A stretch of DNA of 52,896 nucleotides from an uncultured beta proteobacterium (GTDB taxonomy: Bacteria; Pseudomonadota; Gammaproteobacteria; Burkholderiales; SG8-39), in the NCBI GenBank assembly GCA_903859155.1, contig CAIOLO010000027.1, forward strand, positions 1 to 52,896, written 5' to 3'. The notes beneath the pieces are model-generated. The model was not told the origin of the DNA. It searched no databases and saw only the letters and a list, made by a program, of their open reading frames with translations. The position numbers were made by a program, and so were the translations under genes. Shown here in pieces: positions 37,985 through 50,898 of the stretch. Within the stretch, counting starts at the first letter, position 1, and every line of letters starts with the position of its first letter.

Positions 37985-39304
37985 TTATTGTTCCGCTTGG
38001 GGTTCCGCCCGCGGCTTGCGGCGTCGCCGCCGTGTACCACTGCGCTCGCCGGACTCCGGCGCGATCAGCATTTCGAGCTGCTCCTCGTGCGGCACGCTTT
38101 GGAAGCGCTCCCACCAATCGGCCAGTTCAATAGGGACTTCCCCGCTTTGCGAGCGCAAACGCAGGAAATCGTAGCCGGCGCGAAAGCGTTCCTGGGACAG
38201 CACGGCGAATGGTCGTTTGCCGCTGCGCTGCTCAAAGCGCGGTTGCAGCAGCCAGATTTCCTTCATGATGGCGGTATAGCGCCGCGGGATCGCGAGTTTC
38301 TTCGTCTGCACCTCCAGCACCTCATCCATGGTCTGATGCAGGGCGGGAACCGGATGCGCTCCCTTGTCGCAGGCGGCGCGCCAGGCGGCCAGCACTTCGT
38401 GCCAGAACAGGGCGGCGAACAGAAACGCGGGCGAGACCGGTTTGCCCGCTAGCGCGCGGCGGTCGGTGTCCTCGAGTGCGAGATTCACGAAGCGCGTGCC
38501 CAGCGGTTGCTCCAGGATCACATCGAGCAGCGGCAGCACCCCGTGGTGCAGACCCTCCGTATGCAGCCGGTGCAGCGTGGTGTGCGCGTGTCCGGAAAGA
38601 AGGAGCTTGAGCATTTCATCGAATATGCGTGCCGGCGGTACATTTTCGATCAGCTTGCCCAAAGAACGGATCGGCGCGCGCGTGGCATGCTCGATGTGAA
38701 ACCCGAGTTTGGAGGCAAAGCGCACCGCGCGCAGCATGCGCACCGGGTCTTCCCGGAAGCGCGTGAGCGGGTCGCCGATGATGCGCACCGATTTGCCGCG
38801 CAGGTCGGCCATGCCACCGTGAAAATCGATGATGGTCTCATTGGACGCGTCGTAATAGAGCGCGTTGGTGGTGAAGTCGCGCCGCGCCGCATCCTGCTCG
38901 CGCGTGCCGTAGGCATTGTCGCGCAGCACCCGCCCGTGTTCGTCCTTGTCCTCGGCGTCGCCGGACCGGAAGGTGGAGACTTCCACGGTCTCGCTGCCGA
39001 ACATCACGTGGGCGATCTTGAAGCGCCGCCCGATCAGGCGCGAGCGGCGGAACAGCTTGTGAACGACCTCTGGCGAGGCGCTGGTGGCGACATCGAAATC
39101 CTTGGGTTTCACGCCAAGGATCAGGTCGCGCACCGCGCCCCCGACCACATAGGCCTCATGCCCGGCCTGCTGCAGAGTGTCGCAGACGCGCAGCGAACCC
39201 GATGAAAGCTGCTCGCGACTGACGCCATGCTTGGATTTAGGGATGATTGTCGGTCCGGCTTTTCGGCCGAAGCGAAGTACCTGTCGGATAAACTTTTTGA
39301 TCAA
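37985..39304 (-). CDS. pcnB: Poly(A) polymerase I
   Basis: 439 residues. The class II nucleotidyltransferase motifs are VGGAVRDL (Gly55-Asp60) and the catalytic DFD at 69-71, followed by the RNA-binding domain RDFTTNALYYD and the RRRRRKPR basic tail typical of PcnB rather than CCA-adding enzymes. It adds A tails that mark RNA for decay. Confidence 0.95.
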   Translation of the reverse strand: MIKKFIRQVLRFGRKAGPTIIPKSKHGVSREQLSSGSLRVCDTLQQAGHEAYVVGGAVRDLILGVKPKDFDVATSASPEVVHKLFRRSRLIGRRFKIAHVMFGSETVEVSTFRSGDAEDKDEHGRVLRDNAYGTREQDAARRDFTTNALYYDASNETIIDFHGGMADLRGKSVRIIGDPLTRFREDPVRMLRAVRFASKLGFHIEHATRAPIRSLGKLIENVPPARIFDEMLKLLLSGHAHTTLHRLHTEGLHHGVLPLLDVILEQPLGTRFVNLALEDTDRRALAGKPVSPAFLFAALFWHEVLAAWRAACDKGAHPVPALHQTMDEVLEVQTKKLAIPRRYTAIMKEIWLLQPRFEQRSGKRPFAVLSQERFRAGYDFLRLRSQSGEVPIELADWWERFQSVPHEEQLEMLIAPESGERSGTRRRRRKPRAEPQAEQ

Positions 39305-39413
39305 TGGATCTGCGCAGTTATATCTGGGAACATTTGACCTGAGGTTTTTCTGAGGCCCGAGAAGCGCTGCGAAGTTTAACCCAATTCACGGTGTTTCCCG
39401 CGCCGCAGATGCC

Positions 39414-40076
39414 TCATTTCAGACTGAGAATCGGCCAGCCGCGATCTTTTGCAAGCTGTTCCAGTACCGGATCGGGATCCACCGCCACCGGGCGGGTGAC
39501 GCGCTCGAGCAGCGCCAGATCATTGCGGGAATCGCTGAAGAACGCACTCTCGCCGAAGCTGGCGAGGGTGCATCCGCGCCCGGCCAGCCAGGCCTCCAGC
39601 CGCGTGATTTTGCCTTCGCGAAAGCAGGGGGTGCCGGCCGGCTTGCCGGTAAACCGGCCCTGCTGCTGCTCCGGTTCGGTGGCGATCAGGTGTTCAATGC
39701 CGAAGGCGCTGGCGATGGGTGCCGTGATGAACGAATTGGTGGCGGTTACGATGGCGCACAAGTCGCCGCGGGCCAGGTGCCCGGCGACCAGCGCGAGCGC
39801 CTTGTCGAGCATGATCGGCCGGATGCGGATTTGCATGAATTCCGCGTGCCAGAGGTCCAGTTGCTCCCTGGAATAGCGCGCCAGCGGCGCCAGCTGAAAA
39901 TCCAGAAACTCGAAGATGTCGAGCGTTCCGGCCTTGTATTGCTGGTAAAACTCCAGGTTGCGGGCTTCGTAGGTCTCGCGCTCGAGCACCCCGTGGTCAA
40001 TCAGGAATTGCGCCCATTCGTAATCGCTGTCGCCCGCCAGCAGGGTGTTATCCAGGTCGAAAAGTGCCAGATTCAT
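39414..40076 (-). CDS. HAD-superfamily (subclass IB) phosphatase
   Basis: 220 residues. HAD motif I DLDNTLL (Asp7, Asp9), motif II in VTATNS, and motif IV FFSDSRNDLALL. It is the SerB-like/HAD-IB group often encoded beside hda in betaproteobacteria; the substrate is not known. Its ATG overlaps the hda stop by four bases. Confidence 0.92.
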   Translation of the reverse strand: MNLALFDLDNTLLAGDSDYEWAQFLIDHGVLERETYEARNLEFYQQYKAGTLDIFEFLDFQLAPLARYSREQLDLWHAEFMQIRIRPIMLDKALALVAGHLARGDLCAIVTATNSFITAPIASAFGIEHLIATEPEQQQGRFTGKPAGTPCFREGKITRLEAWLAGRGCTLASFGESAFFSDSRNDLALLERVTRPVAVDPDPVLEQLAKDRGWPILSLK

Positions 40077-40753
40077 GGGTTGTTTGCCTGCAATTTAATG
40101 GTTTCCCGCAGCAGCGGCAGAGTGACCGCGCGCCGGGTTTGCAATGAATAACGGTCCAATGCATTGATTGCCGCGACCAGGGAACCCAGATCGCGCGAAA
40201 AGTGCGCCAGAAGATAGCCGAGTATGCCAGGCGCGAGTTCCAGGCCGAGGTGCCTCGCATGGTCCTCCAGCACCGCGCGCTTTTCATCCTCCGACAGCGC
40301 CCGCAACTGCATCACCACGCCGGAGGCGACGCGGGTGCGCAAGTCTTCGCGCAGCGGCAGGTCGGCAGGGGGAAGATTCCCGGCAGCCAGCACCACTGCT
40401 TGCGAGGCGCGCAGGCGGTTGTAGGCATCGAAGACGGCGATCTGTGCGGACGCTTCGATCCGGTGCACGTCATCTAGCGCCAGAAAGTGCGTGTCCTGCG
40501 GCAATTCGATGCCCGGCGCACGCAGGTACAGCGCGGGTTTGCCTGCTGCGCCTGCCGCGCGTGCCATGGCGCGCAGCAGATGCGATTTGCCGCAGCCCGC
40601 CGGACCCCACAGGTACAGGATGCGTTCCCCGCCCTGTTCGTCACCCCGCAGCGCCGCCCGCAGCGCACCGAGCACCGCGGCGTTGCCGCCCGCATGGAAA
40701 TTGTCCAGCGTGGGCTCGGGCGGGGGCGCAAGTTCCAGTACCAGTTGCTCCAC
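40073..40753 (-). CDS. hda: DnaA-homologue Hda, regulator of initiation
   Basis: 226 residues with a DnaA-type AAA+ domain: Walker A GPAGCGKS (50-57), then FLALDDVHRI, and sensor region RLRASQAVVLAAGNLPP. The N-terminus (EQLVLELAPPPEPTLDNF) matches Hda, where a QL-x-L-type peptide binds the beta clamp. Hda stimulates ATP hydrolysis by DnaA after replication starts. The start is a GTG, 5 bases after the perM stop; no ATG gives the normal N-terminus. Confidence 0.92.
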   Translation of the reverse strand: MEQLVLELAPPPEPTLDNFHAGGNAAVLGALRAALRGDEQGGERILYLWGPAGCGKSHLLRAMARAAGAAGKPALYLRAPGIELPQDTHFLALDDVHRIEASAQIAVFDAYNRLRASQAVVLAAGNLPPADLPLREDLRTRVASGVVMQLRALSEDEKRAVLEDHARHLGLELAPGILGYLLAHFSRDLGSLVAAINALDRYSLQTRRAVTLPLLRETIKLQANNP

Positions 40754-40758
40754 CGCGG

Positions 40759-41826
40759 TCAGGACCCCTTGTAAAGACGGCTGTCCAGATAGCTCGAGCG
40801 CAGCTTGCGCAACGCCACCAGCAGTACCGCGCTCGCCGGCAACGCGACCAGCAAACCGACGAATCCGAACAACTGGCCGAATGCCAGCAAGGCAAAAATC
40901 ACCGCCACCGGGTGCAGGCCGATGCGCTCGCCGACCAGTTTTGGCGTGATCAGGTTGCCCTCCAGTGCCTGGCCCAGTCCGAAGACCACCCAGATCCAGG
41001 CGACGCCCGTGAAATCCTGGAACTGCAAGTATGCCGCCAGCGTGCCGAGCAGGAAGCCGATGGCGGCGCCCACGTAGGGGATGAACACCAGTGTTCCGGT
41101 GATCACGCCGATGGGGAGGAAGAAATCCAGCCCTGCGATCCACAGACCCAGGGAGTAAAAGCTGGACATGACCAGGATCACCAGGACCTGGCCATGCAGA
41201 TACTGTCCCAGGGCTTCGTCGGCCTGAGTGGCAAATCCGCTCACCTGCTCGTGCCAGCCGCGCGGGATCAGCGTGTCGATGCGCTCGTGCATCTGTTCCC
41301 AGTCGCGCATCAGGAAAAACTGCACCACCGGCGTGAGCACCAGATTGGTGAGCAGCCCCAGCAGTCCCATGCCTCCCAGCCGCAGCGAATTGAACACCTT
41401 GGCTCCGAGGCCCTCGGAATTGGCGATGGCCTGGGTCACCGCCGCCTTGATGCTGGCTGGATCCAGCGATATCTTGATGCCGAAACGCTCCGCAAGCCAC
41501 GGAACGAGCGTGGCATTGAGCTGGTCCAGCATGGCCGGCAGCTGTTCGGTCAGCAGCCGTATTTCCTTGACGAACAGGGGCAGCAAGGTCAATACGAACA
41601 GCACCAGCAGCAGGGCTTCGAGCAGCATCACGACGATGACCGCCAGCGTGCGCGGCATGCATTTGCGGGTCAGCCATGCCACCAGCGGCTGGCAGACATA
41701 GGCGAGCACGGCGCCGAGGATGAAGGGCATCAATATCGGGGCGAGCCAGTGCAGCATCGCCAGCACCGCAATGGCGGCGGACAACCAGATCAACACGCGC
41801 CGGTCGGCATCGGAGACAGTCATCAT
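40759..41826 (-). CDS. AI-2E family transporter (PerM-like permease)
   Basis: 355 residues with about eight membrane segments and the family motifs LTPVVQFFLMRD and PYVGAAIGFLLG, then GNLITPKLVGERIGLHPVAVIFALLAFG. The family includes quorum-signal exporters and Na+/H+ antiporters; PerM function is not settled. It leads the perM-hda-HAD operon and is divergent from purM by 40 bases. Confidence 0.93.
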   Translation of the reverse strand: MMTVSDADRRVLIWLSAAIAVLAMLHWLAPILMPFILGAVLAYVCQPLVAWLTRKCMPRTLAVIVVMLLEALLLVLFVLTLLPLFVKEIRLLTEQLPAMLDQLNATLVPWLAERFGIKISLDPASIKAAVTQAIANSEGLGAKVFNSLRLGGMGLLGLLTNLVLTPVVQFFLMRDWEQMHERIDTLIPRGWHEQVSGFATQADEALGQYLHGQVLVILVMSSFYSLGLWIAGLDFFLPIGVITGTLVFIPYVGAAIGFLLGTLAAYLQFQDFTGVAWIWVVFGLGQALEGNLITPKLVGERIGLHPVAVIFALLAFGQLFGFVGLLVALPASAVLLVALRKLRSSYLDSRLYKGS

Positions 41827-41866
41827 CTAGAATACGCGCTTAAAAACCCGACTTTAACATTCACCT

Positions 41867-42901
41867 TTGACAACTCCCATTACATACCGCGATGCCGGCG
41901 TCGATATCGATGCCGGGGACGCACTGGTCGAGGCCATCAAGCCTTATGCGCGCCGCACCATGCGCCCCGAAGTGCTGGCCGGCATCGGCGGCTTCGGCGC
42001 GCTGGTGGAAATCTCCAAGAAATACCGCGAACCGGTGCTGGTGTCCGGCACCGACGGGGTCGGAACCAAGTTGAAACTGGCCTTTGAGCTGAATCGTCAC
42101 GATACGGTGGGCATCGACCTGGTGGCAATGAGCGTCAACGACATCCTGGTGCAGGGCGCCGAACCGCTGTTCTTTCTCGATTATTTCGCCTGCGGCAAAC
42201 TGGATGTTGCCATGGCCACCGATGTGGTGCGCGGCATCGCGCGCGGCTGCGAACTGGCCGGTTGCGCGCTCATCGGCGGGGAGACCGCCGAGATGCCCGG
42301 CATGTACCCGGCGGGGGAATATGACCTGGCCGGATTCGCGGTCGGCGTGGTCGAGAAGGCCCGCATCATTTCCGGCAGGCAGATCATCCCCGGCGACGTG
42401 GTGCTGGGCCTTGCCTCCAGCGGTGCGCATTCCAACGGTTACTCGCTGGTGCGGCGCATCCTGGCGCGCTCGCGAGCCGATCTCGACGGGGACTTTCATG
42501 GCCGCAAGCTTGCCGATGTGCTGATGGAACCGACGCATATTTATGTGAAGCCGCTGCTCGCGCTGATTGCTGCGATGCAGGTCAAAGGCATGGCGCACAT
42601 CACTGGCGGGGGCCTGGTCGAGAACCTGCCGCGCGTGCTGCCCGATGCGGTGCGTGCCGTGATAAGCAAATCCGCCTGGCCGATGCCGCCGCTGTTTGCC
42701 TGGCTGCAGCAGGAGGGCGGCGTGGCCGAGGCCGAAATGCATCGCGTCTTCAATTGCGGCATCGGCATGGCGGTCATCGTGGCAGCCGCCGACGCGGCCG
42801 CGGCGCGGGCGCTGCTTGTGGCGCAAGGCGAAACGGTCTACGGCCTTGGCGAGATTGCCGCGCGCCCCGCAGGTGCGGCGGCGGTGGAAATGCTGCCCTG
42901 A
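41867..42901 (+). CDS. purM: Phosphoribosylformylglycinamidine cyclo-ligase
   Basis: 344 residues. Motifs [28 protein letters not shown] and [14 protein letters not shown] are diagnostic. PurM makes AIR in purine synthesis. The start is a TTG, the only codon that gives the normal N-terminus; no Shine-Dalgarno is obvious, so the mRNA may be leaderless or have a short leader. Confidence 0.95.
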   Translation: MTTPITYRDAGVDIDAGDALVEAIKPYARRTMRPEVLAGIGGFGALVEISKKYREPVLVSGTDGVGTKLKLAFELNRHDTVGIDLVAMSVNDILVQGAEPLFFLDYFACGKLDVAMATDVVRGIARGCELAGCALIGGETAEMPGMYPAGEYDLAGFAVGVVEKARIISGRQIIPGDVVLGLASSGAHSNGYSLVRRILARSRADLDGDFHGRKLADVLMEPTHIYVKPLLALIAAMQVKGMAHITGGGLVENLPRVLPDAVRAVISKSAWPMPPLFAWLQQEGGVAEAEMHRVFNCGIGMAVIVAAADAAAARALLVAQGETVYGLGEIAARPAGAAAVEMLP

Positions 42902-43126
42902 TCTGAGCGCGAGCAGCGGCCGGATCAACGGCGATACCGCGCAAAGCGAGGCCGACAGCCTGGCCGTCGCATGGGCGGTCAGGCTTTGCCCGCTCACCTG
43001 CGGAATCAGTGCGAGCGCAAAGACCGTCGAAAAGCGGCTGATCCCGAACCCTGATTGGTGCACTTGTCCCGCGCCGCCGGGAAAAACAGGGGTGTAAAAT
43101 TCCGCCACCTTTCCGCCGCGAATGCC

Positions 43127-46100
43127 ATGTCCACACCCAGCTTTGTCCATCTGCGGCTGCACACCGAATACTCGATCACCGATAGTGTGCTGCGCATCGA
43201 CGAGGCCGTCGGCGCGGCATTTGCGGACGCCATGCCCGCGCTTGCGATCACCGACCTGGCCAACATGTTCGGCATGGTCAAGTTTTACAAGGCGGCGCGC
43301 GCGGCCGGCCTCAAGGCGATCATCGGTTGCGATGTCTGGATCAGCAATGAAGCGGAGCGCGACAAACCGTTTCGTGCCCTGATGCTGGCGCAGTCGCGCG
43401 CCGGTTACCTGCGGCTGTCGGCGCTGCTGTCGCGGGCCTGGCTGGAGAATCAGCACCGCGGCCGCGGCGAAATCAGGCGTTGCTGGTTCGAATCGGGCAC
43501 CGACGGGCTCATCTGCCTCTCGGGCGCCCAGCATGGCGAGATCGCCGCCGCGGCCCTGCAGGGCAACGGCGAAGCGGCGGGGACTCTGGCCAGGGCGTGG
43601 TCGGATCTTTTTCCCGGGCGGTTCTACCTTGAGATCCAGCGCGCCGGCATGGCGCAGTCTGAGCGTTGGGAGAAGGTCGCCCTGCGGCTGGCGGGTGAGC
43701 TGAATCTGCCGCTGGTGGCCACGCACCCGGTGCAATTCGCCACACCCCAGGAGTACACGGCGCACGAAGCGCGCGTGTGCATCGCCGAAGGTTACGTGCT
43801 GGGCGACCAGCGACGGGTACGAGCGTTCACGCCGCAGTGCCATTTTGCGTCCCAGGCGGAGATGGCGGCACTGTTTGCCGACCTGCCCGAGGCGCTGGCC
43901 AACAGCGTCGAGATTGCGCGGCGCTGCAATCTGGAACTGGAAATGGGCAAATCAAAATTGCCCTTGTTTCCCACACCCAGCGGCATCGGCCTGGACGAGT
44001 ATCTGCTGCAGCAGGCCAAACTCGGGCTCGGCGCGCGCCTCGCGTTCCTCTATCCGGATGCCAACGCCCGCGCCCAGGTGGAGCCGCGCTACCAGGAGCG
44101 TCTGGAATTCGAGGCGAAAACCATTGTCAGCATGGGATTTCCCGGCTACTTCCTGATCGTCGCCGACTTCATCAACTGGGCGAAGGCCTACCGCGACGGG
44201 CGCTTTCCGAACGGCATTCCGGTGGGGCCCGGACGCGGTTCGGGAGCCGGTTCGCTGGTGGCCTACTCGCTCGGAATCACCGACCTCGATCCGTTGCGCT
44301 ACAACCTGCTGTTCGAGCGCTTTCTCAACCCGGAACGCGTGTCGATGCCCGACTTCGATATCGACTTCTGCCAGCAGGGGCGCGATCTGGTCATCGACTA
44401 TGTGCGCGAAAAATACGGCCGCGACTCGGTGTCGCAGATTGCCACCTTCGGCACCATGGCCTCCAAGGCGGTGGTGCGTGATGTCGCGCGCGTGCTCGAA
44501 TGGCCCTACAGCCGTGCCGACGAACTGGCCAAACTGATTCCCTTCCAGCCCGGCAAGACCATCACGCTGCGGCGGCGCACCGACAAGAACGACACGCAGA
44601 CCATCTATGCGCGCGAAGTCGAGCCGCAGATCAACCAGCGCGAGCGCGACGACGAGGAAACACGCCAGCTGCTGGAGCTGTCCATGCAACTGGAGGGGCT
44701 GGCGCGCAACGTCGGCATGCATGCCGGGGGCGTGCTGATCGCGCCGGGCAAGCTCTCGGATTTCTGTCCCTTGTACGCGGCGCAAGGCACCGACAACACC
44801 ATTTCGCAATTGGACAAGGACGACGTCGAGGCGATGGGGCTGGTGAAGTTCGACTTTCTCGGGCTCACCACGCTGACCATCCTCGACTGGGCGATACGGC
44901 ATGTGCGCCGGCTGCACCTGCCGGCATTCGATCTCAACACCATCCCGCTGGACGACGCGAAGTCCTACCAGATCTTCACCACCGCCAATACCAGCGCCGT
45001 GTTCCAGTTTGAATCGCGCGGCATGCGCGATCTGCTCAAGCGCGCCCGCCCGGACCGCTTCGAGGACATCATCGCGCTGGTGGCGCTTTACCGCCCGGGT
45101 CCGATGGACCTGATTCCCGAATTCTGCGAGCGCAAGCAGGGCAGGCAGGCGGTCAACTATCCCGATCCCCGCGTCGAGGCGATTCTCTCGGAGACCTACG
45201 GCATCATGGTCTACCAGGAGCAGGTGATGCAGATGGCGCAGATCATCGGCGGCTATTCGCTGGGTGGCGCCGATCTGCTGCGCCGCGCGATGGGAAAGAA
45301 AAAAGCCGAGGAGATGGCCGAACACCGCGGCATCTTCGCCGCGGGTGCCGGCAAGAACGGGTTGAGTGAATTCAAGGCGAACGAACTGTTCGACCTGATG
45401 GAGAAGTTCGCCGGCTACGGCTTCAACAAGTCGCACGCCGCGGCCTACGCGCTGGTTGCCTACCAGACCTCTTATATGAAGGCGCACTTCCCGGCCGCGT
45501 TCATGGCGGCCAACTTGTCGGCGGTGATGGACGACACCGACAAGGTGCATCAATTGCGCGATGACACGGTGGCCAACGGCCTGAAGCTGCTTGCGCCCGA
45601 TGTCAATCAGAGCATTTACCGCTTCGAGCCGGTGGACGCGAAAACCATCCGCTACGGACTGGGCGCGGTCAAGGGCACGGGGGAGTCGGCGGTGCTGGCC
45701 ATCATTGCCGCGCGCGAGGCCGACGGCCCGTTCAAGGACCTTTTCGATTTCTGCCGGCGCATCGACAAACGCGTGGTCAACCGCCGCGCAATCGAGGCGC
45801 TGGTGCGCGCCGGCGCTTTCGATGCCCTGCATGATCATCGCGCCAGCCTGCTTGCCACCGTGGGCATCGCCATAGAAGCGGCCGAACAGGCCGGACGCGC
45901 CGCCGGCCAGGCGAGTCTTTTCGGCGGGGGCGACGAATCCGCCGATGCGGTGTTGAAACCGGTGGAGGTGCCGCGCTGGAACGACCCCGATCGGCTGCGC
46001 GAGGAAAAGGCGGCCCTGGGATATTATTTTTCAGGCCATCCGTTCGAGTTCTACCGCAAGGAAATCGGCGCCTTCGTCAAGACGCGGCTCTCCGAATTGA

Positions 46101-46624
46101 GGGCGCGCGGCGAAGGAACCATGCTCGCGGGCATCATCGTCTCGACCCGCATGCAACAGATGCGCAGCGGCCGAATGGCGGTACTGGTGCTGGAGGACGG
46201 CAGCGCGCAGATCGAGGTGACCGCGCTTCCCGAACTGCTCGAGACCAACCGCGAACTGCTGAAGGAAGACCGCCCGGTGGTGATCCAGGGCAAGGTGACC
46301 GAGGACCAGTTCAGCGGCGGCCTGCGCGTGCGTGCCGAGCGCATCTTCGATCTGGCCACCGCGCGCAGTCGCTTCGCGCGCCTGATGCGCCTTTCGATGA
46401 ACGGCAATGCCTCGGCGGCGGGCGCGCAAAGCGCCTCGCGGCTGCGCAAGATGCTCGAACCCTACCGCAACGGCACCTGTCCGGTGGCGATCCGGTATGA
46501 CAACGGCGGGGCGCGAGTCGAGATGCGCCTCTCGGATGAGTGGCGCGTCAACCCCGACGACGCGCTGCTTGCGGAACTGCGCAACTGGCTGCAGCCGGAG
46601 AACGTCGAAGTCCTGTTTTCCTGA
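43127..46624 (+). CDS. dnaE: DNA polymerase III alpha subunit
   Basis: 1165 residues, close to the E. coli length. PHP domain at the N-terminus (FVHLRLHTEYSITDS), polymerase palm with catalytic Asp411 and Asp413 in PDFDIDFC, glycine-rich GPGRGSGAGSLVAY just before, fingers FGYGF-like FAGYGFNKSHAAAYA, then an OB fold near the C-terminus. It is the replicative polymerase. The start at 43127 is the usual N-terminus; 225 bases before it hold no gene. Confidence 0.97.
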   Translation: MSTPSFVHLRLHTEYSITDSVLRIDEAVGAAFADAMPALAITDLANMFGMVKFYKAARAAGLKAIIGCDVWISNEAERDKPFRALMLAQSRAGYLRLSALLSRAWLENQHRGRGEIRRCWFESGTDGLICLSGAQHGEIAAAALQGNGEAAGTLARAWSDLFPGRFYLEIQRAGMAQSERWEKVALRLAGELNLPLVATHPVQFATPQEYTAHEARVCIAEGYVLGDQRRVRAFTPQCHFASQAEMAALFADLPEALANSVEIARRCNLELEMGKSKLPLFPTPSGIGLDEYLLQQAKLGLGARLAFLYPDANARAQVEPRYQERLEFEAKTIVSMGFPGYFLIVADFINWAKAYRDGRFPNGIPVGPGRGSGAGSLVAYSLGITDLDPLRYNLLFERFLNPERVSMPDFDIDFCQQGRDLVIDYVREKYGRDSVSQIATFGTMASKAVVRDVARVLEWPYSRADELAKLIPFQPGKTITLRRRTDKNDTQTIYAREVEPQINQRERDDEETRQLLELSMQLEGLARNVGMHAGGVLIAPGKLSDFCPLYAAQGTDNTISQLDKDDVEAMGLVKFDFLGLTTLTILDWAIRHVRRLHLPAFDLNTIPLDDAKSYQIFTTANTSAVFQFESRGMRDLLKRARPDRFEDIIALVALYRPGPMDLIPEFCERKQGRQAVNYPDPRVEAILSETYGIMVYQEQVMQMAQIIGGYSLGGADLLRRAMGKKKAEEMAEHRGIFAAGAGKNGLSEFKANELFDLMEKFAGYGFNKSHAAAYALVAYQTSYMKAHFPAAFMAANLSAVMDDTDKVHQLRDDTVANGLKLLAPDVNQSIYRFEPVDAKTIRYGLGAVKGTGESAVLAIIAAREADGPFKDLFDFCRRIDKRVVNRRAIEALVRAGAFDALHDHRASLLATVGIAIEAAEQAGRAAGQASLFGGGDESADAVLKPVEVPRWNDPDRLREEKAALGYYFSGHPFEFYRKEIGAFVKTRLSELRARGEGTMLAGIIVSTRMQQMRSGRMAVLVLEDGSAQIEVTALPELLETNRELLKEDRPVVIQGKVTEDQFSGGLRVRAERIFDLATARSRFARLMRLSMNGNASAAGAQSASRLRKMLEPYRNGTCPVAIRYDNGGARVEMRLSDEWRVNPDDALLAELRNWLQPENVEVLFS

Positions 46625-46720
46625 AGCGGCTTCGCGTGAATTCGCCGCGGCGGGGAAACTTGTTAGACTGGCGCGGGTCAATCCCATTCCGGGAGGTCCC
46701 ATTTTCAAGATCGAGCCGCC

Positions 46721-47569
46721 ATGACCGATGACGTAAGCCCCGCCGCTGTCGCCACGTCCGCGCCGCAGCCGCGCCGGGTGCGGCCGCGGCCGCAGTATCG
46801 CGCGGTGCGAATCTGCCGCGTACAGCGGGTCACGCCGCGCCTGTGCAGAATTACCGTGACGGGCGAGGAGCTGGCCGGTTTCTCGACGCAGGGCGTCGCC
46901 GGCCACGTGCGCGTGCTGCTGCCCGCGCCGGGACAGGACTCGCCCGCGTTGCCGACCTGGGGGCCGAACGGGCCGGAGTACCCCGAAGGCGTGCCCCGTC
47001 CGGTCAGCCGCGCCTATACGCCGCGCCGCTGGGATCCGCAGTCGCTGGAACTCGACATCGATTTCGTACTGCACGGCGACGACGGTCCGGCATCGGCGTG
47101 GGCGGCGCGCGCGCAAAGCGGAGACAAACTGGTGGTGGTTGCGCCGCGGCGCGCCTATCAGCCGGATCCCCTGGCCGAATGGCATCTGCTCGCGGGCGAC
47201 GAATCTTCGCTGCCTGCCATCGCCACCATTCTGGAGGTGTTGCCGGCCACGGCGCGTGCGCTGGTCTATGTCGAAGTGCACGATGCCGCCGAGGAGCAAA
47301 AGCTCTCCAGCCCGGCCTGCGTTGAATGGCACTGGCTGCACCGCGGGGACGCCGCGCCCGGCGAGAAGCTCGAGGCCGCAGTTCGCGCCGCCCCTATTCC
47401 TGAGGGCAACGGCCGCGCCTGGGTGGGCTGCGAGGCAGTGGTGATGCGCAATTTGCGCCGTCACCTGTTGCACGATCGCGGCATGGATCGCGCCGCAATC
47501 AATACCCAGGGGTACTGGAAATCCGGTGCCGCCAATCATCCCGACCACGACACCGGGGAAGAAATCTGA
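46721..47569 (+). CDS. Siderophore-interacting flavoprotein
   Basis: 282 residues. FAD-binding domain with RAYTPRRW, then the SIP-type NAD(P)H domain (LAGDESSLPAIATILEVLP) and C-terminal motif QGYWKSGAANH. SIP proteins (ViuB/YqjH-like) reduce ferric siderophores to free iron in the cytoplasm. It precedes a MacAB-type exporter by 48 bases. Confidence 0.93.
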   Translation: MTDDVSPAAVATSAPQPRRVRPRPQYRAVRICRVQRVTPRLCRITVTGEELAGFSTQGVAGHVRVLLPAPGQDSPALPTWGPNGPEYPEGVPRPVSRAYTPRRWDPQSLELDIDFVLHGDDGPASAWAARAQSGDKLVVVAPRRAYQPDPLAEWHLLAGDESSLPAIATILEVLPATARALVYVEVHDAAEEQKLSSPACVEWHWLHRGDAAPGEKLEAAVRAAPIPEGNGRAWVGCEAVVMRNLRRHLLHDRGMDRAAINTQGYWKSGAANHPDHDTGEEI

Positions 47570-47617
47570 AGGCGATCTTCGCCGCCTTTCAGGGCAATCG
47601 GCTCAGGGTGCTTTTGC

Positions 47618-48913
47618 ATGGATGACAGCGTCGATTTGCCGGCAACTCCGGCTCAAAGCGCAACACCTCCCTCGCGACCACGACGCAAACCGAAGCGCTC
47701 GGCGATGCGCCCGGTCGCGCTGCTGCTGGTGCTCTCGGTGTTGGGCGCCGGTGGCTGGTATGGCTGGAAGACCTGGTACGCGCCGGATGCGGCGCGCGAG
47801 CGCGTCACCACCGCGGCCGTGCAACGCGGCGACCTTGAAGATGCGATCACCGCCACCGGCACATTGCAGCCGCGCGATTTTGTCGACGTGGGCACGCAGG
47901 TGTCGGGCCAGTTGAAGGTGCTGCGCGTGGCCGTCGGCGCCACCGTGAAAGCCGGCGACCTGCTCGCCGAGATCGATCCGACGGTGTTCCAGTCGCGCGT
48001 CGATGCCGACCAGGCGCAGTTGCGCAACCAGCAGGCACAGCTGGCCGACAAGCAGTCGCAGCTGGCGCTGGCCGAGCTGCAGCAGGAGCGCCAGCGCGGG
48101 CTGATGTCGGAGAACGCCACCACGGCCGAGGCGCTGCAGGGGGCCGAGGCCGCGGTGCGCTCGCTCACCGCGCAGATCGCCTCGATCCGCGCGCAGATGC
48201 AGCAGACCGAATCGAGCCTGCGTGGCGACGAGGCGAACCTCAGCTACACCAAGATTTACGCGCCGATGACCGGCACCGTGGCCTCGCTGCCGGCGAAACA
48301 GGGGCAGACGCTCAATGCCAACCAGCAGGCGCCGACGCTGCTGCGGGTGGCGGACCTGTCGATCATGACGGTGCAGGCGCAGGTGTCCGAGGCCGACATT
48401 CCCAAACTGACCCCGGGCATGGAAGTGTATTTCACCACCCTCGGCGGTGACGGCAGGCGCTGGTACGGCAAGCTGCGCCAGATCAACCCGACACCGACGG
48501 TGTCCAACAACGTGGTGCTGTACGACGCCTTGTTCGATGTCACCAACACCACCGGCGAGTTGATGACGCAGATGACCGCGCAGGTGTTCTTCATCGCCGC
48601 CAGCGCGAAAGACGCGTTGTATGTGCCGATCACCGCGCTGCGCCCGGCGGGCGGCGAAGGCCGGCGACGTGCCGGCCCCGGTGCCGATCCGCGCGGGCTG
48701 TTCGCCGGCGGCCGCGCCATGGTGCGGGTCGCCAGGGAGGATGGTAGCTTCGAGGAGCGGCAGGTGAAGGTCGGGATGATGAACCGCGTATCGGCACAGA
48801 TTCTCGAAGGCCTCGAGGCCTTCGAGCAGGTGCAGACCAACGCGCGCGGCTCAGGCGCCAGCGGCGCCGCGCAGAAAGGGGCGGGCGCGCCCAAGTTCGC
48901 GCCGCGCCTCTGA
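47618..48913 (+). CDS. MacA-like periplasmic adaptor of an ABC exporter
   Basis: 431 residues. A basic N-terminal leader, one membrane segment (about 31-48), then the HlyD-fold: [20 protein letters not shown] and [18 protein letters not shown] flank a coiled coil (about 130-205). It should bridge MacB and an outer-membrane channel. It is the first of three genes in a row, eight bases before macB. The pattern fits PvdR as well as MacA. Confidence 0.92.
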   Translation: MDDSVDLPATPAQSATPPSRPRRKPKRSAMRPVALLLVLSVLGAGGWYGWKTWYAPDAARERVTTAAVQRGDLEDAITATGTLQPRDFVDVGTQVSGQLKVLRVAVGATVKAGDLLAEIDPTVFQSRVDADQAQLRNQQAQLADKQSQLALAELQQERQRGLMSENATTAEALQGAEAAVRSLTAQIASIRAQMQQTESSLRGDEANLSYTKIYAPMTGTVASLPAKQGQTLNANQQAPTLLRVADLSIMTVQAQVSEADIPKLTPGMEVYFTTLGGDGRRWYGKLRQINPTPTVSNNVVLYDALFDVTNTTGELMTQMTAQVFFIAASAKDALYVPITALRPAGGEGRRRAGPGADPRGLFAGGRAMVRVAREDGSFEERQVKVGMMNRVSAQILEGLEAFEQVQTNARGSGASGAAQKGAGAPKFAPRL

Positions 48914-48920
48914 TCAATCG

Positions 48921-50897
<1,977 letters not shown>

Positions 50898-50898
50898 G

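Noticed and set aside
42902-43126. Possible remnant between purM and dnaE
   Set aside because: Minus-strand translation has a few hydrophobic stretches, but I could not match it to any family.
43952-45838. Long minus-strand open frame opposite dnaE
   Set aside because: A shadow of dnaE codon bias; the translated sequence is His/Arg/Leu-rich and shows no domain.
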